Source: Platanthera guangdongensis (lineage: Eukaryota > Streptophyta > Magnoliopsida > Asparagales > Orchidaceae). From it: a stretch of 64,000 bases of DNA. The translations under genes and the position numbers were made by a program. Shown here piece after piece: positions 1 through 11,057 of this stretch; the first letter of the stretch is position 1; every line of letters starts with the position of its first letter. The notes beneath the pieces are model-generated. The model saw only the letters and a program-made list of their open reading frames with translations. It did no database searches and had not been told where the DNA came from. Location of the stretch: contig CM077162.1 of assembly GCA_039583875.1 (NCBI GenBank), forward strand, positions 65,965,259 through 66,029,258. The letters run 5' to 3'.

Positions 1-169
1 ACAGCATACACAGAGTTTTATAGTGGTTCCCCAAGCTTTGGGTACATCCACTTTCCCCCTTCGCCTATCTAGCAGTGTACTAGATTCAGCCAAACTCCTC
101 CACTGTCTCAGAACCCAAATTGGTTCCTACACCTCAGGCCCAAGGCCCTACAACTCAGCTTTATCCCAA

Positions 170-250
170 AGCCTACACTCAGCCACAAAGGCCTACACTC
201 AGCCAATCAAGGCCTACACTCAGCCAACAAGGCCTACACTCAGAGATTTC
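170..250. repeat. Short tandem repeat inside copia LTR (~18-20 bp unit)
   Basis: The unit ggcctacactcagccaa(n) occurs about four times in a row. The LTR at 54098-56264 has the same block at about 54423-54500 with a different copy number, so it is a variable part of the LTR. Confidence 0.75.
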
Positions 251-734
251 AATCTCCTACACTCAGGCTCTCAAGCCCTACCCTCAGCCTTTATAAATAC
301 AGGCTTACAATTCACTCAGATCCAAAGGATCCTACAAGATAAAAATGAATTACAAATATTAACTCAACAACTCAGAAACAAGAGAGGGGAGTTGAGAGTT
401 TCTTGATGAGTTCTTGGAAGAACTCAGCTGGATTCAATCTGACTTAGCTTTCTTCAAAGCTTCTTGAGTAGAACTGAATAAGAATGAATCCTCCTGCAGT
501 TGATCCTTGATCTCTGCTTCTTAAGATCCAGAATATATCTGAACCCTTCTTCTCAGCCTAGTTCCAAAGGCTGATTTCTTGGATGGAGCCCTCTCTCTCC
601 AACTTCTTAGATCTACACTTGGACGGCTAGATCTTCTTGTGTTGATACCCTGTGTACCACTTCAATAACTACTTGAACAATAATCTGAACAACCTTCTCA
701 ACTTTAACAACCATTTTCTGTAAACTGTATGAGC

Positions 735-745
735 CTATTTATAGG
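735..745 (-). promoter_or_regulatory. TATA box of copia LTR
   Basis: The minus strand reads CCTATAAATAG. It lies just downstream, in LTR sense, of the GTGTCGACAC array, where the U3/R boundary is expected. The same box occurs at 54990-55000 in the other LTR. Confidence 0.6.
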
Positions 746-889
746 CCTTCTTCATGGTAACCGGCTGGTCCGGTCCATAACTGAATTCTGACATTTCTGA
801 CAGGTGTTGTAGACTGGCTGGAACGGCAGCTGTCAAGTCATCCAGTCAATTCTTGAAAATCTCTAACTGTCTGATAGTGTCGAGACTTT

Positions 890-1873
890 CTGTCTTTAAG
901 TGTCGACACTTATAGACCAAGTGTCGACACCAGTTATGTAAGTGTCGACACAAGTCTACAAGGTGTCGACACAACTCCTTGTGTTGTAGATACTATGTCT
1001 CGACACAGTTTCTTCTGCATGTGTCGACACTGAAATTGAGTGTCGACACAAGTACTTGATCTTCTGTAACTTGCTGAATTCTTCTAAGTGTCGACACATC
1101 TCCTTTGTGTCGACACAACTTCTTGTGTTGAATCTGTTAAGTGTCGACACTGCTTCTTGGTGTCGACACATAGTCTTCTATGTTGATACTTGCTGAGTGT
1201 CGACACAGCTCCTTGTGTCGACACTTGATTCTTCTGTTGAGACTTCAGCTGAGTGTCGACACATTCCCTTAGTGTCGACACTTGTACTTATAATAATTTG
1301 ACGATCTTGCTGTTTTTTGCTAAGTGTCGACACTGCTCCATGTGTCGACACTTTCTTCAAGTGTAGAGTCTTCAGCTGAGTGTCGACACATTGTTCTAGG
1401 TGTCGACACTTGATTCATGTACTGACTCTTCTGTTGAGTGTCGACACTTTGTTCTTGGTGTCGACACTTTCTTCAAGTGCTGACTTTTCTTGTTGTGTGT
1501 CGACACATTGTTCTTGGTGTCGACACTTATACTTAGATTCTGCAGACTCTTGCTGAGTGTCGACACAGCTCCAAGTGTCGACACTTTCTGGTGTAGACAC
1601 AGCTTCACTGGGTGTCGACACAGCTCCTTGTGTCGACACTTTCTGTCTGCACTTTTCTTCACTGAGTGTCGACACAGCTCCTTGTGTCGGCACTTTCTGT
1701 CTGCACTTTTCTTCACTGAGTGTCGACACAGCTCCTTGTGTCGACACTTTCTGTCTGGTGTCGACTCTGCATCCCAGGTGTCGACACAATGACTCCAAGT
1801 GTCGACACTGCTTATCTGGGTGTCGACACAAGTCTTCTTAAGTGTCGACACTTTCCCTCTGGGTGTCGACACA
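890..1873. repeat. GTGTCGACAC palindrome array in U3 of copia LTR
   Basis: Roughly 35 perfect or near-perfect copies of the 10-bp palindrome GTGTCGACAC (a SalI site at its centre). They are mostly arranged in pairs about 18-22 bp apart inside a looser ~55-65 bp unit with spacers such as agctccttg. The motif contains no stop codon in any frame, which explains the many long but meaningless reading frames here on both strands. By position this is the upstream promoter region (U3) of the minus-strand LTR. A role as repeated protein-binding sites is inference. Confidence 0.9.
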
Positions 1874-2016
1874 TGGACTTAGAAATTTTTGCTTCAGTCC
1901 TGCAAATACTTAACCTGCACAAGTAACTCAAAAACACATCAAATACATTTTGATGTATATCATTGAGTTGGGTGAGGCTTCTTCAAATCAGGTACATTTA
2001 ACCAATGTACCCAACA

Positions 2017-2400
2017 TATTCCCGACGCGAGTGGCCTTTAGCTGTGTAACTTGCTCACCGAACATTAGAGTGAGCCTTCCGCCTCGCGCGATTGCCCACT
2101 CGCCTAAATGAGACCATCCTTGTAACTTCTAGCTGCGAGTGCCTCCACTCGCACTGCTTAGAGTTTTGCCTTAGTTTATTTCTTTTATTTCTTTTCTTCT
2201 AAGTTTAAACTGGGATGCACTGGGATGTTGCTTCAAGGAGCGTTTCCCAACTGTCATGCCATTGAGTGAGTTTACTGCCTTGCTAGTTTGATGAGAACAT
2301 GGGTGACGGGTCCACCGGGGACCAGGTCGAGCTAGAAGTGGCGTAGAATTCCCCAGAACCTAAAACCATTCCCAAGAACCATGAATTAAAACTTCAAGAA
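2017..2400. other. Unassigned sequence between copia LTR and tandem array
   Basis: I see no gene. It is probably the distal 3' untranslated region, or an LTR remnant, of Tat element C cut by the copia insertion at 2016/2017. No convincing LTR end or polypurine tract is visible. Scattered gcgagtg motifs recall the segment at 27044-27230, but no clear alignment is possible by eye. Confidence 0.35.
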
Positions 2401-4125
2401 CCGGACATCTCCCCCACAGGCGAGCCTTCGGACCTGCCAGCTAATGAGAGCCTGCGCAGCGGGTCTACCTGGGGCCGAGCCGTGCTCGGGGTAGTGCAGA
2501 ACCAAGAACCAAGACCTCTCCCCAACAGGCGAGCCTTCAGACCTACCAGCTAATGGGAGCCTGCGCAGTGGGTCTACATGGGGTCGAGCCGCGCTTGAGG
2601 TAGTGCAGAACCAAGATCCAAGACCTCTCCCCCACAGGCGAGCCTTCAGATCTGCCAGCTAGTGGGAGCCTGCGCAGCAGGTCTACCTGGGACCGAGCTG
2701 CTCTCGGGGTAGTGCAGAACCAAGGACAAAGATCTTTCCCCCACAGGCGAGCCTTCAGAACTGCCAGCTAGTGGGAGCCTGCGCAGCGTGTCTACCTGGG
2801 GCCGAGCCGCGCTCGGGGTAGTGCAGAACCAAGGAACAGGACCTCTCCCCCATAGGCGAGCCTTCATACCTGCCAGCTAGTGGGAGCCTATGAAGTGGGT
2901 CTACCTGGGTACGAGCCGCGCTCGGGGTAGTGCAGAACTAAGGACCAAGACCTCTCACCCACAGGCGAGCCTTCGGACCTGCCAGCTAGTGGGAGCCTGC
3001 ACAGTGGGTCTACCTGGGGCCGAGCCGCGCTCGTGGTAGTGCCGAACAAAGGATCAGACCTCTCCCCCACATGCGAGCCTTCGGACCTGCCAGCTAATGA
3101 GAGCCTGCGTAGCGGGTCTACCTGGGTCCGATCCGCACTCGGGGTAGTGCAGAACCAAGGACCAGACCTCTCCCCCACAGGCAAGCCTTCGTTCCTGCCA
3201 GCTAATGAGAGCCTGCGCAACGGGTCTACCTGGGGCCGAGCCGTGCTCGGGGTAGTGCAGAACCAAGCACCAGACCTCTCCCCCACAGGAGAGCCTTCGG
3301 ACTTGCCAGCTAATGAGAGCCTGCGCAGCGGGTCTACCTGGGGCCGAGCCGCGCTCGGGGTAATGTAGAACTAAGGACCAGACCTATCCCCCACAGGCAA
3401 GCCTTCGGACCTACCAGCTAATGAGATCCTGTGCAGCAGGTCTACCTGGGGACGAGCCACGCTCGAGGTAGTGCAGAACCAAGGACCAGACCTGTACCCC
3501 ACAGGCGAGCCTTCAGACCTACCAGCTAATGAGAGCCTGCGTAGGGGTCTACCTGGGGCCGAGCCGCGCTCGTGGTAGTGCAGAACCAAGGACCAGAACT
3601 CTCCCCCACAGGCGAGCCTTTAGACCTGCCAGCTAATGAGAGCATGTGCAACGGGTCTACGTGGGGCCGAGCCCCGCTCGGGGTATTGCAGAACCAAGGA
3701 CCAGACCTCTCCCCCACAGGCGAGCCTTCAGACCTACCAGCTATTGAGAGCCTGTGTAGCGGGTCTACCTGGGGCCGAGCCATGCTCGGGGTAGTTCATA
3801 ACCAAGGACCAGACCTCTCCCCCACATGCGAGCCTTCGGACCTGTCAGCTAATGAGAGCCTGCGCAGCGGGTCTACCTGGGGCCGAGCCGTGCTCGGGGT
3901 AGTGCAGAACCAAGGAATAGACCTCTCCCCCACAGGCGAGCCTTCGAACCTTCCAGCTAATTAGAGCCTGCGCAGCGGGTCTACCTGGGGCCGAGCCACG
4001 CTCGGGGTATTGGAGAACCAAGGACCAGACATCTCTCACACAGGCGAGCCTTCGGACCTGCCAACTAATGAGAGCCTGCGCAACGGGTCTACCTGGGGCT
4101 GAGTCGCGCTCGGGGTAGTGCAGAA
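2401..4125. repeat. Tandem repeat, 16 units of 107-109 bp, in Tat 3'UTR
   Basis: The anchor cgagccttc recurs at 2421, 2530, 2639, 2748, 2857, 2966, 3074, 3182, 3290, 3398, 3506, 3613, 3721, 3829, 3937 and 4045, a period of 109 bp early and 108 bp later. Each unit holds a gcctgcgcagcgggtctacc block and a ccgagccgcgctcgg inverted repeat. The array starts just after the stop codon of the minus-strand integrase (4235), so it occupies the 3'UTR of element C. Tat/Ogre-lineage 3'UTRs are known to be variable and to contain tandem repeats that can seed satellites. Confidence 0.9.
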
Positions 4126-4234
4126 GTGATCATCTTCGTGTCGTTAGAATTTCATGGTAGATAAAGACAAGAAGTAATTTGAGGAATATATTATAATGAA
4201 TTTGATTTGAGTATACAACTTTTGCTCTCCCTTC

Positions 4235-4979
4235 TCATGGGTAGAAGCACTTCAGGTCATCGCCACTCCAGGTTTGGCTCATGGTTCTACCTTCCACATC
4301 CTGGAGGTGGTAACCTACCGTTCTTAGGACCCTCTCAACAATATAAGGCCCCTCCCAATTTGGGTTGAGCTTGCCCACGGGGGCGAATCTCCCCGTAGCA
4401 TCAACCTTCTTTAGTACCAGATCTCCTTCTGCAAATTGTTTGACCCTGATATGTTTGTTGAAGTATCTTGCCATCTGTCACTTGACCTCTTCCTGTCTGA
4501 TAGCTGCCACATCGTGCAGCTCCTCCACCATGTCCAGTGAGAGGTGTAGGCCTCCTTCATTTTCTAGTCACGGAGCCTCGTCTCCATCACCTGCAGCCAC
4601 AACTCGTGGGGATCGGACCTCAAATTCCACAGGCAGGACCGCCTCACACCGATGGGAAAGTTTGAAGGGGGTCTCGCCGGTGGCCGTGTTTGGGGTCATC
4701 CGCAAGGCCCACAAAACTGAGGGGAGCTGCTCTACCCAGCTCCCCCTCAAGTTCTCCACCTTCTTCTTGAGCAGGTTCATGATAATTTTGTTAGCCACCT
4801 CCACCTGGCCTTTTCTCTTGGGGTGGTGGACGGAGGCAAACCTGAGGTCGATGCCCAGCTGGGTACAAAAGCTTATAAACTCCTCACTTGCAAACTGAGG
4901 ACCATTGTCCGTGACACTGGCCTGAGGCTCCCCGTGCCTGCATATGATCTCCACCCAAACGAAGTTCCTGATGACTTGG
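4235..4979 (-). pseudogene. Element C integrase, C-terminal half (Tat)
   Basis: Codes for the second half of a retroviral-type integrase, which joins element cDNA to host DNA in the nucleus. Visible are VTDNGPQFAS with the second catalytic Asp (~4890), GQVEVANK with the catalytic Glu (~4800), and the C-terminal FAEGDLVLKK and GPYIVE(R/K) blocks typical of Tat integrases. A stop and frame change near 4567-4475 break it. Its N-terminal half is at 12917-12310. The reading frame is cut between Ser-Gln codons by chromovirus B, and joining the flanks at the CTTGG duplication restores continuous reading. It is followed by the 3'UTR repeat array. Confidence 0.9.
4975..4979. repeat. Left target-site duplication of element B (CTTGG)
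   Basis: CTTGG directly precedes the LTR start TGATGTAGG and matches CTTGG at 12305-12309. Confidence 0.9.
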
Positions 4980-5986
4980 TGATGTAGGCCCGTCCTAAAC
5001 TCCACTAAACGGACGGAGTATTGACGACGCTCGCTACGCTGAATGCCCTCTTGTCCTCACACTAACGAAATGCAACAACTACAATTTTTTTATTTATCTC
5101 TCGCGCTATCGTACGGGTAGCCGAACCACAAGTGGATCGGAGATTGACTATAGGCCAAAATCCTCTCATGCTAAAAGGAACAATATTGGTTCCGACGAGC
5201 TTGGAGTTGTACCAAAATAGATCCACCAAGAAAATCACGATTTCGAAAGTGGTAGGATCTATCTCAACTAAAGAAAACAACGAGGATCGCCAATCCTCTC
5301 GGGAGTATCGGAAAACCAAATGGAAAATCACACAATCTATTAAGAGTAATACCGCGAAAATTAAAGCTTCGAAAATTCATGCAAAGTTGGCCAAAAATCC
5401 GTTGAGAGTGTTGTAGAATAACGTATGAGAGAGGATTTAGTAAGGATGCGAGATGGAGAAGAAAGGAGAATAGGAAGAGAGGGAGAGGCGCGGCCAAGTG
5501 ATGAAGGAGGGGAAGGTCCCTTTGGGCGGCGGCAAGGAGAGAGGGAGGAGGAGAATAGGAGATTAGGGTTGGAGGAATCCTTGATTTTAATTTCAATATT
5601 ATTCTAAATGATAACAAGAGTTTTGGCCTTATATAAGGCTTACTTCCAAGGGGCTATTAGCAGCCCAAAAATTAGTGGCTAAGCGCACACCACAAGTTCC
5701 AAATGACAGGAATAAAAATAGTTTAATACAAGCCATATGAATGGATAAACGCAGACCACAAACTAGCAAGATAAAGTAAATTTAAATATTGTTGCGTGGG
5801 CGAAGGTTGTAGCCGTGACCGCTACGGCGCCGAAAGTCTTTGGCCGATGGAGCATCATCACCAACTTCCGCCACTACCCCATGATCACCAAGTGCGCCAT
5901 GGATGCCGTCTTCCTCGCCATGGCCGTCGCCATCTTCGTCACCAAGTTGTCCGTCGTGGTGGCCGTCGCCATGGTCGTCGCCATCA
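4980..5986 (-). repeat. 3' LTR of element B
   Basis: On the plus strand it runs TGATGTAGGCCC...CGCCATCA, with TG/CA ends. It is near-identical to 11058-12304 except that about 228 bp are absent: the sequence passes straight from ttcatgcaaa to gttggccaaa at about 5376. The pol reading frame of B extends about 68 codons into this LTR, to a stop at 5782. Confidence 0.92.
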
Positions 5987-7089
5987 ATACTCCCCCGATC
6001 AAAAGGACTCATCACCGATGAGTGGGCGGGAAGGTAATGACGTAAGAGATCCTCATCGAGAAGAGCCACCTCCGAGGCAGAGAGCCAAGAGTCGTCCAAA
6101 ATAGGGCGGCCACGCCACCTGACCAAAAACCCGTGAATGTCACCGTCGGGAGTGGGAAACACTGCATCCTGCAAAATCCTGTCAGGCAAGAAAGCGGTTC
6201 GGGGGAACCTTGGAAATGCGTTAGGCAAAGAAGAAAAATAGGGTTCATCATCTTTAGGCAACATACCTCCTGACGAATCCGAAGGGGAGAGCGATCCAGA
6301 AAAAATCTCACCCCCTACCCCATGAGAAGGTATAGTGGAAATATTAAACGGGGAGACAGAAAGTTCAGGTAGTGGAGCGACATAAAGCGTTAAATCCAAA
6401 ACATTAAAAACAGGGGAGATTCCCCAATCAGCGGGTAAGTTTAATAAATATGCATTTTCGCCTAGCTTCTTTAAAACCTGAAAAGGACCGGCTCTCCTAT
6501 TCGCCAATTTCTTTACGGTTCCTGAAGGCATCCATTCCGGGATAATACGAACCATTACCAAATCACCAACATTCAAGGGGAATGCTCGCCTATGTACGTT
6601 AGCATTCGATTGATAAATAACATATTGCTTAGCTAACGTCTCGCTAATGTGCTTGTGGAGAGTGTGAACGTGCGAGGCGAAATCCTGTGCAAATTGACTT
6701 GATTTAAAAGATGGTGGTAGCGGAACCAAGTCAAGAGGTACGGGCGCCTTGTATCCATGCACGATCTCATTGGGAGATAAACCGGTGTACCTATTCTTAG
6801 AATTATTGTAAGCTAATTGAGCATGAGTAAGAATAAGGTCCCACGTACCTTTATGATCACCCACTAAACAACGAAGTAATCCACCCAAGCTTCGGTTAAC
6901 CACCTCCATTTTCCCATCTGTTTGGGGATGATAGGCCAATGAGAACATAAGGCGAGTACCCAAAAGCTTCCAAAGTGTTTTCCAGAAGTAGCTAGTAAAC
7001 TTAACGTCCCTATCAGTCACTATCATTTTTGGGGACGCCCCGATGTGCCACAACATCCTTGAAGTACAACTTAGCAACACGTGATGCAT
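5782..7089 (-). pseudogene. Element B integrase core, C-terminal domain and chromodomain-like tail
   Basis: 435 codons. Residues ~1-130 hold the integrase core: VTDRDVKFTS with catalytic Asp, HPQTDGKMEVVNRS with catalytic Glu. Residues ~175-240 hold the GDLVMVRIIPEW and GPFQVLKKLGENAY C-terminal fold. Residues ~305-355 resemble a chromodomain (HGFLVRWRGRP...DSWL). The last ~68 residues (HDG-rich, ending NLRPRNNI) lie inside the 3' LTR, and the PPT itself is translated (DRGSI). The N-terminal integrase part is in another frame (7450-7013), so at least one frameshift separates them. Chromodomains of this class can target insertion to chromatin. That role is family knowledge, not shown here. Confidence 0.88.
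5987..6000 (-). promoter_or_regulatory. Polypurine tract of element B
   Basis: The minus strand reads GATCGGGGGAGTAT directly before the LTR start TGATGGCG. This is the expected plus-strand priming site. It overlaps coding sequence. Confidence 0.85.
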
Positions 7090-7450
7090 CGTTGGTGTTG
7101 TGATAAGCGATAAAGTAGGCCATTTTGGAAAATCGATCCATTACGACCAGAATGGAATCGTGTCGTCGAAATGTCAGGGGTAGGCCCAATATGAAGTCCA
7201 TGCTAACGTCCTCCCATGGAATGGACAGAATCGAAAGTGGTGTGTAAAGACCAACGTTGGTCTTGTTACCTTTCGCTAATTGACATACACGGCAACTCCC
7301 TACGATTTTATTGACAATGGGTTTGAGGCCCGACCAAAAGAACTTGTCCTCTACTAGTGTTATAGTATTATCTCGCCCGAAATGTCCACCTAACCCTGCA
7401 CTATGTAACTCCCATATAATAAAATGGCGTAGGAAGAGCGGGGAATACAT
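7013..7450 (-). pseudogene. Element B integrase N-terminal zinc-binding domain and start of core
   Basis: Contains the HHCC-type zinc module (HSAGLGGHFG, then CRVCQLAKG about 35 residues later) followed by SMDFILGLP with the first catalytic Asp and VVMDRFSKMAYF. It ends in a frame different from the downstream core. The spacing and phrases fit CRM/Galadriel chromovirus integrases. Upstream it overlaps the broken RNase H to integrase linker. Confidence 0.85.
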
Positions 7451-7955
7451 AATTGTGTATGCTTAAATAGATAACCGTCACGGATGTAATATGTAGAGAT
7501 GGTAGAAGGGGAATTGTCTTGAGCGGTTAAGTATATATCCTTAAAATCCGGGCATTGAACATATTCATCCTTAATTCTTTCAAATCCTATGACAGATACT
7601 TCCATTGTAGACAGTAATAGGGTGACTCGACTGAGGGCATCCACCACACGATTTAACGTACCCTTAAGATGCTTGATAATGAACTTGTACTCCTGAAGAT
7701 AGGAGACCCATTTGGTGTGCCGAGGACTGATTTTATTTTGGGAGTTTACAAATTTTATCGCCCATGATCTGATAAGATTACAAATTCTTTCAATATAAGA
7801 TAGAGTCGCCAATGTTGGAGACAACATATCACTGCATAAAACTAGCGGTCATAATTGGAATATTTTAACTTCGGGCCCGCAAGCTTTTCGCTAAAGTAAC
7901 CTATCGGATGTCCCTCTTGACTCAAAACTCCTATTCCTTTCCCAGATGCGTGACA
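7390..7955 (-). pseudogene. Element B RNase H remnant
   Basis: RNase H degrades the RNA strand during reverse transcription. The region reads through ASGKGIGVLSQEGHPIGYFSEKL, but the first catalytic Asp is His (CHASG for the usual CDASG). A stop follows the NYDR motif, and another frame carries WVSYLQEYKFIIKHLKGTLNRVVDALSR, the domain end. Loss of the catalytic Asp plus stops make it inactive. Confidence 0.8.
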
Positions 7956-9368
7956 TTATAATTCAAACACCTTGCTAAAATCCGGTAACCGTAGTAGTGG
8001 GGCTTCGGACATCCGTTCCTTAATCATTTGAAACGCACTAGTGGCCGCTTTAGTCGAAATAAAATCACCCTTCTTCATGCATTCAGTGATCGGTGCCATG
8101 ATACTACTAAAATTTCGAAGGAACCTTCGATAAAATGTTGCCAATCCATGAAAACTTCTAACCTCCCGAATATTTGTTGGTTCCGGCCACTCTCTAATAA
8201 CTTGGATCTTTTTAGGGTCAACATGAATACCTTCGGAACTCACTATGTATCCTAGAAACTCCACGGAAGTCACACCAAATGCGCACTTTTTAAGGTCAAT
8301 AAATAAATTTTCTTGACGCAACGTGGTAAGGATTGTCCTTAAATGTGTCTCATGGTCCATCTGCGAGAGGATAAATACCAAGATATCATCGAAGTACACT
8401 ACTACAAATTTACCCATGTATGGTTTAAATACTTGGGTCATCAACCGCGAGAAGGTACTCACTCTATTGGTGAGCCCCTCTCCAAGCACCAACCACTCAT
8501 AGAGCCCATCCTTAGATTTAAAGGCCGTTTTCCATTCGTCTCCTTCCCGTATCCTTATTTGGTGGTAACCACTTTTAAGATCCAACTTTGAGAATATAAT
8601 GGCTCCGGCTAACATATCTAATAAATCATCCAAGCGGGGAATGGGAAACCTATATTTGACAGTGATTTTGTTTATAGCCCGATAGACTACACACAATCTC
8701 CAAGTCTTAACTTTCTTTGGGACCAAAAGGGCAGGGACGACACAAGGGCTCTTACTATGATGAATAAATCCCTTTGCTAATAAATCTGAAATTAAAGTTT
8801 GTAACTCATCATGTGCGGAGGGATTGAGCCGATAATGGGGAAGATTAGGAAATGATGAGCCCGAGACGAAATCAATCTCGTGCTGAATTTCCCTTATGGG
8901 TGGCAACTTAGATGGTAAGTCCACCGGATAAACATCCATATACTCATCCAACAGTATCCGCAGAGACAACAGTAGGTTCTCTAAAGAGGGGGAATATTCC
9001 TTAGCTTGTAAGCATACTAGAGCATAAATGACGCCATCCAAGAAGGTCTCACGCTCTAACTCCTTCTTACTTATCAAGCTTATAGTTTTCTTTTCCGCAG
9101 GCATAATTGTGCCTTTGGAGGCAATCGACGGATCCTTAGGCGGTGTGGGTTTCAAGATAATAGTCTTACCATTAAACTTGAACTCATAGGTGTTGGCCCG
9201 ACCAAAATGAGTCACGTCATAATCATAAAGCCACGGGCGTCCTAGTAATACATGACAGACGTCCATGGGAATGACGTCGCACCACACCTTATCGATATAG
9301 CTCTTCACCGTAAGTGGCACTAGACATCGCTTAGATACCGCGATAGACGTTTTGTTTACCCACGCCAT
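7956..9368 (-). pseudogene. Element B protease C-terminus and reverse transcriptase
   Basis: 470 codons. Residues ~1-65 are the end of the aspartic protease (VLLGRPW). Residues ~125-420 are the reverse transcriptase, with [33 protein letters not shown] (first Asp) and [10 protein letters not shown] (catalytic Asp pair). It synthesises element cDNA in the cytoplasmic particle. Oddities: [14 protein letters not shown] replaces the usual [11 protein letters not shown] motif, and the frame is offset from the protease start upstream. The catalytic YFDD box is intact. Confidence 0.9.
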
Positions 9369-9369
9369 T

Positions 9370-10209
9370 TTATATGGATGGGGGGTGCGGTTCAGTGACT
9401 AAATGTATACGAGTGATGGCATTCTCCGAAATAACGTTCATGCAACTACCGCTATCTATTATTAGTTTGCACCACTTTTCACCGCTTTTAAAATTCAACA
9501 AAAAGATGTTCGTCCGATTATACTCATCCGACGCACGCGGTGTGGCCAGAATACACCTCATAACCATCATATAAGAATCATCTTCAATATCACTCGGCTC
9601 GGCATCAGATTCACCGCCGGCTTCATAGACGATCTCGGCAGGCTCAGACGGGGAGTCTAGTAGTGCTACTGGTTTACTCTTAGTAGGGCACTCATTAGAG
9701 TAGTGCGCTTGGATTCCGCGAGAATAACAGGTGGCATTATTCTTACTAATCCGTCCTCTCAGAACTCTCTCACCGGTGGGTTGTCTGATGTTCCTAGCGG
9801 TAATGACGACGGAATTCGAATCAGTCGATCGAAACTTTCCCATGTCCCGCATAGATGACAAAGGTGGGGGTCCTAAAATGGACTTTCCCTTCTTGTAGGC
9901 TCGTCCCTTGGACTTGTAGGTATGGTGCTTTTCTATATCCAAGGCTGCATTGAATGTAGTGTTAAGGTCCGTATGACCATAACGCAGGAGCTTACCTTGG
10001 ATGTCCGGGTTGAGTCCCTTACGAAAACGAGAGAGTGTAACTTCGGGCATTTCTCGGACGTCACAACGCACCATCATATCCTTAAGGAGTTCCATATACT
10101 CCGCTACCGACTTGCCCCCCTGACGAAGGGTGGCTAACTCATCGAACATTTGGGTTCGGTGATACGTAGGGACATATTCGTCAGTCAGGATGCTTTTATG
10201 GCAGCCCAC
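9370..10209 (-). pseudogene. Element B gag C-terminal half, zinc knuckle and protease active site
   Basis: Continues the gag domain (TLRQGGKSVAEYMELLKDM, LSRFRKGLNPDIQ) in a shifted frame relative to 10733-10185. A zinc knuckle CYSRGIQAHYSNEC has lost its second Cys (Arg instead). Near the end IIDSGSCMNVIS gives the aspartic protease active site (DSG). A one-base frame change at ~9370 separates it from the rest of the protease. Confidence 0.85.
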
Positions 10210-10733
10210 CCAATTGGGGGTACTCCATTCACGGTACCTAGACGTCTCTCTTCGTTCACCCGGAACATTTTGGCCCTACCCAGAAGTTTCATCCATGCAA
10301 CCCGCACCTTCTCACCGTCCGCCAGGTTGTGCCACTCAAAATAGCACTCGATCTCCATGATCCAGTCTAGAAGTACTTGGGGTTCACCCATACCGTCGTA
10401 AGAGGGTGGATCAATCTTAACGGCTCTAGTTACATCGAACTCATAAGGGGCTCGAGGCGCTTGATCATCGTCCTGATCACGAGGTTGGTTTTGTCTTTCC
10501 TCTCGTTGGTTAGAGGCCTGGGGTTGGGGACCCAGTCGATTTATCCCAATGCCATGATTACGAGGCATCGCTTGATTTAACGCCAGCCCTTGTATTAATT
10601 GGGTGAGTGCATCGAACCTAGCGTTAAACTCTTCCTGAAGCTCCGCAATTGTGGCCGGAGCGTGCTCATCATCATGGTCGTCTGCCACATTGGAAGTGGA
10701 TGGGGAATACTCCGTGCCACGCCTAGTGCGCAT
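10185..10733 (-). pseudogene. Element B gag N-terminal part
   Basis: I chose the ATG at 10733 (MRTRRGTEYSPST) because the upstream codons look like leader sequence. The product would be the structural particle protein. A charged, low-complexity N-terminus (~1-90) is followed by the retrotransposon gag fold: IDPPSYDGMGEPQVLLDW and CYFEWHNLADGEKVRVAWMKLLG. The frame is lost near 10190, where the following WMGCHKSIL block continues in another frame. Confidence 0.8.
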
Positions 10734-11038
10734 GAACAACAGGAGAAAGAGTGGTTTTGACCAGAATAAATTTATAAAGTCAGATTTTTTTGACACTTTC
10801 GACTGGGCAAATGAAAATACTTTTTCAGGCTTTTGTTCTTAAAAGAATGAGGAGAGTTCTTAGGAATTTTTTTTGTAATTTTCTGCAGAATTTTTTTTTT
10901 GTTTTTACTATTCGCAGACAAGATTTTGAAATTTTAGGTTTATATTGTATATGATGGACCGTGCACAACCAAGTGAGAGTCGGAAACCCTACGACAAAAA
11001 AGATTTAAGGATGGTGTCAATCGAGAAATCAACACAAC

Positions 11039-11053
11039 CTGGCTCTGATACCA
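11039..11053 (-). promoter_or_regulatory. Primer-binding site of element B
   Basis: The minus strand reads TGGTATCAGAGCCAGG four bases after the 5' LTR end, matching the 3' end of plant initiator-Met tRNA. Confidence 0.88.
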
Positions 11054-11057
11054 AAAT

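Larger units (their letters stand above)
1..2016 (-). mobile_element. Ty1/copia (Sirevirus-like) LTR, minus orientation, cut by the window edge
   Basis: On the minus strand the LTR begins TGTTGGGTACATTGG at 2016, the same start seen for the LTR at 53681 and, with one change, at 56264. It is collinear with the complete LTR at 54098-56264: a conserved block with a gtggttcccc...gggtacatcc core, short repeats, a TATA box, then a GTGTCGACAC array. About 150 bp of its 3' end lie off the left edge. No polypurine tract adjoins 2016, so this is a 5' LTR of an element extending leftwards or a solo LTR, not a 3' LTR. A 5-bp target duplication would be tattc at 2017-2021, but its partner is outside the window. 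Confidence 0.85.

Noticed and set aside
890..1873. CRISPR-like array (short palindromic repeats with ~20-bp spacers)
   Set aside because: The repeat is only 10 bp and the spacing is irregular. Spacers are themselves repeated, there are no cas genes, and the context is a plant LTR.
956..1926. Overlapping reading frames on both strands rich in CRH, VDT and VST repeats
   Set aside because: They arise because GTGTCGACAC and its spacers lack stops. The peptides are direct translations of the DNA repeat. The same applies at 50909-51350, 53784-54116 and 55101-56161.
2017..2400. 3' LTR of element C
   Set aside because: No polypurine tract, no terminal match and no convincing alignment with 17687-17837 or 27044-27272.
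2646..4039. Proline/glycine-rich reading frames with ~36-residue repeats
   Set aside because: They follow the 108-109 bp satellite unit on both strands with no start or domain logic, inside a 3'UTR.
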